A DNA stretch of 64,000 nucleotides from Closterium sp. Naga37s-1 (Eukaryota > Streptophyta > Zygnematophyceae > Desmidiales > Closteriaceae). The translations under genes were made by a program, and so were the position numbers. How positions within the stretch are numbered: the first letter of the stretch is position 1; each line of letters starts with the position of its first letter. The stretch covers positions 918,501-982,500 of the forward strand of contig CANJKZ010001150.1 of assembly GCA_947471745.1 (NCBI GenBank). The letters run 5' to 3'. This document shows positions 1 through 8,515 of the stretch, one piece after another. The notes beneath the pieces were generated by a model, which was given only the letters and a program-made list of their open reading frames with translations, was not told the origin of the DNA and did no database searches.

Positions 1-2
1 GC

Positions 3-3000
3 CAGCTGGCGGCACACGTCAGCACCCGCATGCACGTGCGTGGGGGGGGTGTAAGTTCAGGAGCGCGGGGTGTGGGCACCAGGAGCGTACAGCTTAGTGC
101 TGCTGCGGGTGGCGGTGCTGGCAGTGGTGGTGGTTTGAAGGAGGAGGCTGCTTGTGCATATTCCCACTGGGCGTCCATAGCAGCAGCAGATGGGCTGCTG
201 CAGTGGCTGGCAGATGAATGCTCGCTTCATCACAACCACCACCAGCACAACCAGCAGCACGGGCAGCAGCAGCAGCAGCAGCACCAGCACACTCACCAGC
301 AGCACAGTCAGCAGCAGATGCACAGCAGTGGGGGCCTGGGGCACATGTCACGGCACCATGGCAACATACCCACACACCCAGACGCACATGGACATGGCGG
401 CGCTGTTGCTGCTGCTGCCACGACCCATGCAGCCTCCACGCACTCGCACCTGCCATCGGCCCATCCCGGCACAGCTAGCGCTGCAGCACCAGGAGCAGCA
501 GGGATTGCACCAGGCGCCACTGCAGGAGGACTTGCAGGAGGAATGGCAGGAGGAGCGTCAGGAGGAACGGTAGGAGAATTAGATTTCAGCAGTGTAGCTC
601 ATCATACCCGCGTTGGGACTTGCCCGTTGCTCCCTAACGTACCCCATACAGTGCTCGAGTTCCCTGAATCCGGCCCTGTTTTAGTCCTTGCTGCTGCAAC
701 AGACGTTGCTTATATCGAAGCTGCTAGTAATGGGGCTGAAGGGCCTGGAGGTGCTGCTGCTGCTGCTGCTGCTGGTGGTAAGGCTGGTGGGAGGCTGGAG
801 GGAGGTAGACCTGGGGTAGGTGGTACTAGGGGACCTTCCGTTTTGGGGAAAAGTGCTTTGGGATCAACAGGGGTGGGAGGGGCGAGGGCAGGAGGAGGGG
901 GGAAGGATGAAGGGAAGGATGGTAGGGGAGGGGTGGGAGGAAGGGGAGGGAAGGTTGTGGAGGAGGGAGGGGCATGTGATTTGGGTGAGTGGGGCCAGGC
1001 GTGTGGCAAGCTTTGGCAGCTTGTGGTCGCTAAGGACAAGCTGCGCAGCGTTCTGGGCGTCGATGGATTTGATTTTGCTGAGCTGGCAGCATGGAGGGAG
1101 AGGAGGGAGGCTGACGTTGCAGCAGCTGAAAGGGCAGCTCGAAAATCCGCCGCCGCAGCAGCAGCCACGGCAGGAGGAGGAGGAAAAGGAGGAGACGGAT
1201 GGGGAGGGGGAGGTGGAGGAGGAGAAACAGGAGGAGGCTGGGGCGGAGGAGGAGGTGGGCAGGGGAAGGTGACAGCTGGGGGAGGCGCAGGGGGGGGATG
1301 GGGGGAAGCAGGGGGGAAAGGGAGGGGGGGGAGGGGGGGCACTGGGGGAGGAATGGAGCGAGTGCAGACAGAGGCGCAGTTAAGTCTTGGGGTAGGGGGG
1401 CTGGGTTCAAGAGCAGTGTCAACACCGAGCCTGATTGGGCTGATTGGGAGGGAGAAGGAGGTGGAGGGAGGAGGAGGGAAGTGGGGAAGCGCAGGGGGGA
1501 GCATGGGGGATGTGAGGGAACAGGCGAGGAAGGCGGGAGCGAGTGAGGGCGAGCAGGGGGGGAGGGTGAAAGGAGGGGCAGGAGAAGAACCAGATGATAA
1601 CAAGTCGGGTGAGGGGGGAGAGAGGGGAGAGGAGGAAGAAGAGGCAGGTGTGAGATGGGCGAAAACAGCCCTCGGGGAGCCTCTAGAGGTGCTGAAAACG
1701 GGGGGAGAGTTACTGGAGGGCGTGTGTGTGAATGCACTGAATCCGAGGCAGGCAGTGGTGGCCACCAATCGCAAGGGACTTCTCTTCTTTGACATTCACA
1801 GTGCCTCAGCTTCCCACTCCTCTTCCGGGCACCTCAGTGCGTCTGCTGCTTCCTCTGGTTACTCTGGTTACCCTGGTGCTTCTGGTTACGGCAGTCATGC
1901 TGCTGCAGCCGGCCCTGGCTCTGCAGTGTTTGACAGTCTCTGGGCGTCTGCCTGCTGGCCTGCTGATAGCTACGCAGGCCGTGTTGCCACCCCCCCTCCT
2001 GCCCACTTCGCCCTCCTCACCCATTCCCCTAGTGGCCGCATGAACCTGCCCGGTTCTGCTGGTGCTGCTGGTGGTGGTTGGGGCGGGGGAGCAGGGCAAA
2101 GCGGGGAGAGCATGGGAAGCAGTGGGGCCGGGAGCATGGGAGGCGGAGGGGGAGTGGGTCGGCTGGGTGGGTTCGGGAGCAGCAGTTTCAGCAGTGCCAG
2201 CATCGGCAACAACCCTGCAAATACCTCCTCGCCCTTCTCCCCAATAGGCTCGGCGGTGGGCAGGGGCGCGGCGGCTCGGGATTCGTCTTATGCGGGCGGC
2301 GTGGGGATGGGGATTCCGGGGTATGGGGGGATAGGCGCGTGGGGATTGGGATGGGAGGACTTGGAGGATGCGGAGGAGGGGTATGTGGACCCACCGGCCA
2401 CAGCAGAGTCGGTGGCGGGGAGGGCGTTGGCTGCTCACCCCCTCAGGCCCTTCTTCCTGGTCGGCTCCACCAACACGCATGTGTACCTCTGGCAGGTCAG
2501 TGTGGGCTGCTGCTCTCTGTCAGGTGTGTGTGCCCTGGGGTGGGTGGGAGGACCTGGAGGATGCGGAGGAGGGGTATGTTGATCCGCCTGCTACAGCTGA
2601 GTCTGTAGCAGGGAGAGCGTTGGCTGCCCACCCCCTCAGGCTGTTCTTCCTAGTTGGCTCCACCAACACCCACGTGTACCTTTGGCAGGTGCGTGGGCTT
2701 CTTCCCTCTGGCAGTTTTGTTGTTGTTGCAGGTAGGTATATGAATATATAGCTGCTGGTGGGTGCCAGGTGGTTGGGTTGCCCTGGCAGGCGCGTAGGGA
2801 CTGGGGTGGGTGGGAGGACCTGGAGGATGCGGAGGAGGGGTATGTGGATCCGCCTGCTACGGCAGAGTCTGTAGCGGGGAGAGCGCTGGCGGCTCACCCC
2901 ATCAGGCCATTCTTCCTGGCTGGCTCCACCAACACCCACGTGTACCTCTGGCAGGTGGGCTGCTCTGGCAGGTGGGTGGGGTGCTGCCCTGTGTCAGGTG

Positions 3001-6000
3001 AGTGTGCTGTTGCCGTGGGTAGAGTAGACCCATGGTGGACCACCATACCCCCCAGTGTGGTCTCCCACCTCCCTCCACCATACCCCCCAGTGTGGTCTCC
3101 CACCTCCCTCCACCATACCCCTCAGTGTGGTCTCCCACCTCCCTCCACCATACACCCCAGTGTGGTCTCCCACCTCCCTCCACCATACCCCTCAGTGTGG
3201 TCTCCCACCTCCCTCCACCATACCCCCCCACCCCCTCAGTTCGGCGCACCAGCAGCCACCGCGACGTATGGAGTGCTCCCCGCGGCCAACACGCCAGTGC
3301 CGCTGGTCATCCCCTCTGTCACCGCCCTCTCCCTGCCCCGCTACGGGGAGCGCTTCACCACCGCTGCTGCTCCCCTCTCTCCCCTTCCCCTCACCCACTC
3401 CGCAACCACCCTGCTGCTCTGATTCTCCTCACTCTTTGCTGGGTTCTCCCTCCTGCCCTCTTTCTCCCCACCATACATCATCCCCACCCCCACAGTTCGG
3501 TGCGCCAGCAGCCACGGCAACGTATGGGGTGCTGCCAGCTGCCAACACGCCAGTGCCGCTGGTCATCCCCTCTGTCACTGCCCTCTCCCTGCACCGCTAC
3601 GGGGAGCGCTTCGCCACCGCTGCTGCGGACGGCACGGTGTCGATGTGGCAGCTGGAGGTGGGGGGGAGGAGCAACGTGAAGCCCACTGAGACCAAACACT
3701 GCTTTGGGCGGAGCGCCAGGTGAGAGGGGGAACGGTGAGGCGATGGGGAATGGATTGTCTCGTGCTATGGGTCCGCTGCTGCGGACGGCATTTTGAGGCG
3801 CCTCAAAAGTTGTCTCGTGCTATGGAACCACTGCTGCGGACGGCACTGTGTCGATGTGTCAGCTGGAGGTGGGCGGGCGCAGCAACGTGTGAAGCCTGCA
3901 GAGACCAAGCACTGCTTTGGACGGAGCGCAAGGTGAGAGGGGAAAGGGGGAATGGTATTGTGGCAGGTGAAATTATGAAATACGCTCCACAACTCTTCCC
4001 CAGACTCGCTTTGCATATCCCACCTCTCATCTCTCCACCTGACCACTGCATGCAGTGACGTGACATTTCTTGGCCCAGGAGCAGCGTGCTGGCATTCAAA
4101 AACTCCCTATTCTGCATGCGGGCCCAGCATGCACGCATGCAGCGTGCTGGCATTCAAAAACTCCCTATTCTGCATGCGGGCCCAGCATGCACGCATGCAG
4201 CGTGCTGGCATTCAAAAACTCCCTATTCTGCATGCGGGCCCAGCATGCACGCATGCAGCGTGCTGGCATTCAAAAACTCCCTATTCTGCATGCGGGCCCA
4301 GCATGCACGCATGCAGCGTGCTGGCATTCAAAAACTCCCTATTCTGCATGCGGGCCCAGCATGCACGCATGCAGCGTGCTGGCATTCAAAAACTCCCTAT
4401 TCTGCATGCGGGCCCAGCATGCACGCATGCAGCGTGCTGGCATTCCATGCATGCTGCTCACCCCGCATGTGATGAGTGGATTTTTGAGTTTTTGAGAATG
4501 CTAAAAAACTCCCTATTCTGTGCATACTGCTCACCCCGGATGTGATGAGTCGAGTATTGAGTCGACTAAAAAATCGACGCATCATGCTATCCATGCAGGC
4601 ATGCTATCCATGCAGGCATGCTATCCATGCAGGCATGCTATCCATGCAGGCATGCTATCCATGCAGGCATGCTATCCATGCTGCTCACCCCTTGGCTCCA
4701 AAATCCACCCCACCTCACCCCACCCCGTTCCACCCCTCCACACCCCACTTTCCCCTCACAGTGGAGTGGCGTTCATAGGGGCGAGCAGCAGTGTGCTGGC
4801 AGCGGTGGGGCAGAGCCCATCTCAGGACAACCTGGTCGTGTGGGACTCCTGAGACGTCTAGAAAATCTCACCCAACTTCATTCCACCTCACCCCACTACA
4901 CCCTGCATTCCCTGCCCACAGTGGAGTGGCGTTCATAGGGGCGAGCAGCAGTGTGCTGGCAGCGGTGGGGCAGAGCCCATCGCAGGACAACCTGGTCGTG
5001 TGGGACTCCCTCGCCCCGCCCAACGCCTCCCGCGTTGCCATCAACTGCCACCAAGGCAAGTCTGCCGTTCAATCGATTGTCCCCTGGGCTTCTTCAGAAG
5101 TCCGTCATTCTGGTCGAGTTCTCCTGCCATGCATGGGCTCTTGCATGGTGCAGAGCCCCTCGCACATGTAGAGAGGGTATTTTTGAGACGTCTCAAGAAT
5201 ACCCTCTCTACACGTCGAGTTCTCCTGCCACCAAGGCATGGGCTCTTGCATGGGGCAGAGCCCCTCGCAGGACAACCTGGTCGTGTGGGACTCCCTTGCT
5301 CCACCCAACGCCTCTCATGTTGCCACCAACTGCCACCAACTGCCACCAAGGCAAGTTCCACAGTTGAGGCGTGATTTCCCGTCCATGCACGCTCCTTACT
5401 CCGTTTCTCTCAGCGTTGCCCCTTTCTCACCACCATCCGTCAACTTCTCAACATCATATCCCTCTCCTCACTCATCCCACTGCAGGTGGCGCCACCAGCA
5501 TCGCTATCGTTGACAACACCATCCCTGCTGCCGCCGCCACAGGGAGCACCGGGGGAGCAGCAGCACGGGGAGGAACAGGGGGTGGCAACGGAGGAGGAGG
5601 AGGAGGACAGCTGTCGGCGTCTCATTCGCTGATCGTGACAGGCGGCAAGGCCGGCGATATCTCAGTGCACGATTTCCGGTTCATTGCGAGCGGCAAGAGC
5701 GGCCGCAAGGGGGGCGGAGGCGGGGGCGGGGGGAGCAAAGACGGAAGCAGAAACATCAGTAACAGCAACAACAGCGGCGGCGGTGGCGGCAGTGGCAGCA
5801 GCGGCGGCGGTGCAGGCAGTGGTGCAGTGGGCAGTGGTGGTGGTGGTGGGTATGGGGATCGGGCGCTGTGGCACATTCCCCGGGCGCACAGCAGCAGTGT
5901 GTCGGCGATTCTATCCCTGCCCGGCACGCCGCTGTTCCTGAGTGCGGGCAAGGACGGCGAGGTGAAGCTGTGGGACGCCTCGCGCTGCCAGCTGCTCAGG

Positions 6001-6445
6001 GAGTGGCCCCGCGTGCATGAGAAACGCACTTTCCTTAATGCCCGCGGCTTTGGAGCCGTCATGCAGGTGGGTGTGCTGTGTGGGCTACTGGGTGCTAGTC
6101 ACGCAGGTGGCTGTGCTGCTGGTTGGGGGAGTGGGCTTGTATGCAGACCTGGTTGTTTACTTCTTGGTTCCCATCGCGGTAATGGATGTGGATGCTTTGT
6201 TGCCCATTCTCTCCCCTTTCAATTGCAGGATGGTGTGATTGATATGAGTTCATCAACCCGAGGCATCCTCACATGTATGATGAGTGGTTTATTGTTAACC
6301 CATTCTGTTACCCGACCTTCTCCCCCTCCCTTCTTTTCTTCTTTCTCAATGGCAGGTTGGTGTGATGGATATGATTCCCTCAACCCATGGCCTTCTAACA
6401 TGTGGCGGTGATGGCTTTGTCAAGCTCATTCCATTTACTGCATAA
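3..6445 (+). CDS. DMX/Rav1-like WD40 protein, 3' part (5' end outside the window)
   Basis: C-terminal part of a Rav1/DmX (rabconnectin-3) type WD40 protein; in yeast and animals this family promotes V-ATPase assembly, and the plant role is inferred by homology. Exons by splice phase: 3-2495, 3496-3719, 4922-5055, 5486-6066, 6356-6445; all junctions keep frame and the last ends in TAA. The reading frame is open from base 3, so the true start is upstream. Exon 1 is mostly Gly/Ala/His-rich low complexity. WD-like blades include DGTVSMWQ, DNLVVWDS, AGDISVHDF and DGEVKLWDAS, with terminal GGDGFVKLIPF. The intron after 5055 has a GC donor (AAG|GCAAGT). Alternative in-frame exon copies lie at 2524-2688 and 2790-2954. 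Family assignment is firm; exon choice among duplicated copies is an inference. Confidence 0.8.
2524..2954 (+). repeat. Two extra in-frame copies of a 165-bp exon of the WD40 gene
   Basis: The 3' end of exon 1 (2355-2495, encoding GWEDLEDAEEGYVD through VYLWQ) is repeated at 2524-2688 and 2790-2954. Both copies have an AG acceptor, a GT donor, a length of exactly 165 bp (55 codons) and phase 0 at both ends, so either or both could be spliced in without a frame change. Compared by eye, copy 2 differs from copy 1 at about 15 synonymous positions and one amino acid (P to L). Copy 3 likewise differs mostly at silent sites, with two conservative changes. That pattern suggests selection on the protein and usable cassette exons rather than decay. 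Confidence 0.75.
3040..3229 (+). repeat. 34-35 bp intronic minisatellite
   Basis: About five copies of a unit built from CCTCCACCATACCCC and CAGTGTGGTCTCCCA, in the intron of the WD40 gene directly upstream of the truncated exon copy at 3240. Each unit ends in a pyrimidine-rich run plus CAG, so it repeats an acceptor-like sequence. Confidence 0.8.
3240..3375 (+). repeat. Truncated copy of WD40 exon 2
   Basis: Copy of the 5' part of the exon at 3496-3719, beginning with the same CAG|TTCGG acceptor and encoding FGAPAATATYG through RFTTAAA. It then runs into unrelated C-rich sequence with no donor. Differences from the complete copy are mainly synonymous. Probably not used; the complete copy is at 3496. 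Confidence 0.7.
3755..3845. repeat. Palindrome TTTTGAGGCGCCTCAAAA between 36-bp direct repeats
   Basis: Perfect 18-bp palindrome at 3791-3808, flanked by direct repeats 3755-3790 and 3810-3845 (33 of 36 bases alike by eye). The right-hand repeat continues as a decayed copy of the exon end at 3613-3719. The palindrome therefore marks the junction of a tandem duplication inside the intron. Confidence 0.85.
4082..4447 (+). repeat. 58-bp minisatellite, six copies plus a partial
   Basis: Near-identical 58-bp units start at 4082, 4140, 4198, 4256, 4314 and 4372, with a partial unit from 4430. They contain the nested palindromes GCATGC and GGGCCC. The unit has no stop in any forward frame, so all three frames stay open; this is a period effect, not evidence for a protein. 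It lies in the intron before the exon at 4922. Confidence 0.9.
4447..4567. repeat. Direct repeat with a degenerate palindrome
   Basis: A segment around GCTGCTCACCCCGCATGTGA (about 4447-4477) is repeated at about 4521-4551, followed by a degenerate palindrome TTGAGTCGACTAAAA (4557-4571). This is a decayed member of the palindrome family in this window. Confidence 0.5.
4582..4680 (+). repeat. 17-bp minisatellite
   Basis: Six tandem copies of CATGCTATCCATGCAGG. Intronic, immediately downstream of the degenerate palindrome at 4557. Confidence 0.9.
4759..5009. repeat. Duplicated WD40 exon 3, first copy cut at a palindrome
   Basis: Direct repeats 4759-4849 and 4919-5009 (one mismatch by eye, period 160 bp) cover the acceptor and start of exon 3 (GVAFIGASSSVLAAVGQ). 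The first copy stops exactly where TGAGACGTCT (4850-4859) begins, a half copy of the palindrome family. Only the second copy continues to a donor, at 5055. Confidence 0.85.
5113..5269. repeat. 46-bp hairpin with GAGACGTCTC core between 52-56 bp direct repeats
   Basis: Inverted repeat 5167-5212 (one mismatch) centred on GAGACGTCTC at 5185-5194; outer arms are GTAGAGAGGGTAT and ATACCCTCTCTAC. It is bracketed by direct repeats 5113-5164 and 5214-5269. The right-hand repeat leads into a third, 5'-truncated copy of exon 3 (about 5257-5350) that retains the same GC donor. Intronic. Confidence 0.9.
6226..6295 (+). pseudogene. Decayed copy of the last WD40 exon
   Basis: After a CAG at 6226-6228 the sequence encodes DGVIDMSSSTRGILTCM, a diverged copy of the terminal exon at 6356 (VGVMDMIPSTHGLLTCG). 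The conserved GGDGFVKL tail is lost. Probably skipped. Confidence 0.6.
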
Positions 6446-7298
6446 GCCATCAGACCAGTCAGATGGTTCGTTGTGCCATAAAAGTACCCATTCATGGTGT
6501 AATTGTGATGATTCGTTATGAGTTACGATCGATTCTGATCAATCTTGTGACGCTGCTTCAGCTGTTCAGCTATTAGCATTCATGAATTGGAGCCAAAAAC
6601 TAGGTCTCTCTTTCTTTCACTCACTCTATTCGTGCACAATATCGCAACCGCGGCCGCTAATAGCGAGGATTGGAATGTCAGCTCGACCAAACATCCAAGT
6701 GCAAAATTGAACAAATCACCATATTCTTTCTACGCAGGACAGGTGGAACACAGCAGTTGTTTTCTTACTCAAAACACATCACGCCTCGCCGTCACCGTCG
6801 CCATGCACGCTGCTCTCGTCGCACCCGAGGTGGCCGCGACGCCACTCAATCAACCCGCGCGTATCGCGATGTTGGAAATTCCACCCTGAGCGCTCGAAAG
6901 CAGCACGCTAGCATGGCACTCTCACCGATGGGAACCACTGGAAACCGCGTTCCCATCATTTCCATGGGCCGGTCTTCCCTCTCACGCCTTCTCTACACGC
7001 CATTCTCATCATCGCGTCGGCCGTTATGCTCGTTACCCCTTCTCGTCGTCGTCCTTTTCATCTACCTTCGCTGCTCTCACGCTCTCTTCTTCCTGTCCGG
7101 TCTCCAGACGCTCTCAGCTTCGGGTGAATTGATAATCGTTCGTGTCTCGTCAGTCGGAATAGAGCTTGCTTATTTGTTTCCTTCTCACGGCTGAATTCGA
7201 AGCACAGGTTAATCTCGTGTGACACGTCAGCGTTATCATCACTCCCTGGTAGTGCATATCACCATTCAGCGTTCTCAAGTTGCTCCTCTCGATCCGCC
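6446..7298. other. Intergenic region
   Basis: Downstream of the WD40 stop and upstream of the first DUF3339 gene. I see no coding exon. The part around 6790-6890 resembles 23195-23285 upstream of the second DUF3339 gene (shared CGCCATGCACGCT and GTTGGAAAT motifs), so the two genes and their 5' regions were probably duplicated together. Confidence 0.5.
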
Positions 7299-7894
7299 AT
7301 GGCGCTCAGCTGGCTCACGCTGTTCCTCATCGACGTGCTCTTCATCGTGCTGTCTCCCGGGCTGCTGCTCCAGGTACTTTCTGTTAATGAGATGCTGGCT
7401 GGCATGTGACATGACATGTTCATACTGGATGTCAGCTTGGAAAGCGTGTCAACATGTGTATCCCGTTTCCCATGTTGGTAATCTTCATCGTGCTTTCTTT
7501 GGGGCTGCTGCTCCAGGTACTGTTAATGTGATGCAGGCATGTGACAGGATGGTTATACTGCATGTCTCGTTCATGTTAGATACTATCCTCGTGAATGTGT
7601 TTATCATTCTCCGTTTATCGCTCTCTGTTTTATCATTCTTTGTATCGTCTGCTTGGAGGGTCTTTAATCTTACCTCACACGTAATCTTATGAATACATCC
7701 CTTCGCACCGCTTCTCTCTTGCTGTTTTGTCTCAGATTCCAGGCGACACACAGCCAATAGAGTTCCGCAACTGGCGCACGTCTCTCGCGTCAGTGTTGGT
7801 GCATGCAGTGGTGTTCTTCATCTTGCTGCTTCTCATTGATGAGTATTACTTCTCCAGTGCTGCTGGTGGCGGTGGTGGGGGAAAACATGATTAG
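7299..7894 (+). CDS. DUF3339-family small membrane protein (copy A)
   Basis: Two exons, 7299-7373 and 7736-7894, phase 0 junction, 77 aa. Exon 1 is a hydrophobic segment (ALSWLTLFLIDVLFIVLSPG then LLLQ). Exon 2 starts IPGDTQPIEFRNWRTS, continues with a second hydrophobic segment (SVLVHAVVFFILLLLI) and ends in a Gly-rich tail. This matches the plant DUF3339 layout: short, two transmembrane segments around a conserved FxxWRTS-like loop, two exons, function unknown. A partial copy of exon 1 (VIFIVLSLGLLLQ, about 7479-7516) lies in the intron, and a frame-broken copy of exon 2 follows the gene at about 7957-8062. Confidence 0.8.
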
Positions 7895-7956
7895 ATGATC
7901 AAGCGTTGTTTGTTGTTGGGGGTGGCGGCAGTGGGAAGTGTCATAGGATAATAATC

Positions 7957-8066
7957 ATCGGTCAGTGTGTTGGTGCATGCAGTGGTGTTCTTCATCTTGC
8001 TGCTTCTGATCGATGGGTATTACTTCTCCATGCTGCTGGCGGTGGTGGTGGGAAGCATGATTAGAG
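7957..8066 (+). pseudogene. Partial downstream copy of DUF3339 exon 2
   Basis: Near repeat of 7790-7897: the SVLVHAVVFFILLLLIDGYYFS segment followed by a one-base change in frame and the Gly-rich tail. It lacks the IPGD start of exon 2. The copia element at 8071 inserted just behind it. Confidence 0.7.
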
Positions 8067-8070
8067 GATG

Positions 8071-8515
8071 TGTTGGGCTGAAAAGGCCCTTAGGATCTTT
8101 GCAGGGGTGAACTCTGGGTAGAGTTGGTGTAGTAGCGGAAGCGTTAATTAAAGAGTTGTGAACCACCTTGCGCTAGTATGTGAGGGCAAAGTAAGTTGAT
8201 TAAAACAAAGAGATACAAGATTATATAAGAGTACAAGGAATATGAAAGGATACGGTTATAACTGTTTTACTTGTTGCTGTTGCGGTTCGATACAGTGACG
8301 ACTCGGGCAACTGCTCTGTAGCGAGTCAGTTGTGTGTCCTTGCTGTCGCGCTGTACTTGTCAGGTCAAAGGTCGCTGACCTTTGACTTTCGCGTAACCTC
8401 CAGCGGTTACTTCAACCTTCGAGGGTTGACTCGCTGGTGCCTCGATATGCTTTGCTTCGCTTGTGCCTTAGTGTTTCGACACGACAGAAGCGCTTAGGAC
8501 CGATTGTTTCCAACA
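8071..8515 (-). repeat. 3' LTR of copia element 1
   Basis: 445-bp terminal repeat matching 13816-14260. The pol stop codon (8494) lies 22 bp inside it. Confidence 0.93.

Noticed and set aside
710..1795. 361-codon Pro/Ser-rich open frame on the minus strand
   Set aside because: Antisense shadow of the Gly/Glu-rich coding exon of the WD40 gene.
4060..4545. Three overlapping forward open frames of 128-161 codons
   Set aside because: They arise from a 58-bp stop-free repeat that cycles through all frames; intronic.
5167..5212. Hairpin as a transcription terminator
   Set aside because: Lies inside an intron of a Pol II gene and has relatives in other introns; intrinsic hairpin terminators are bacterial.
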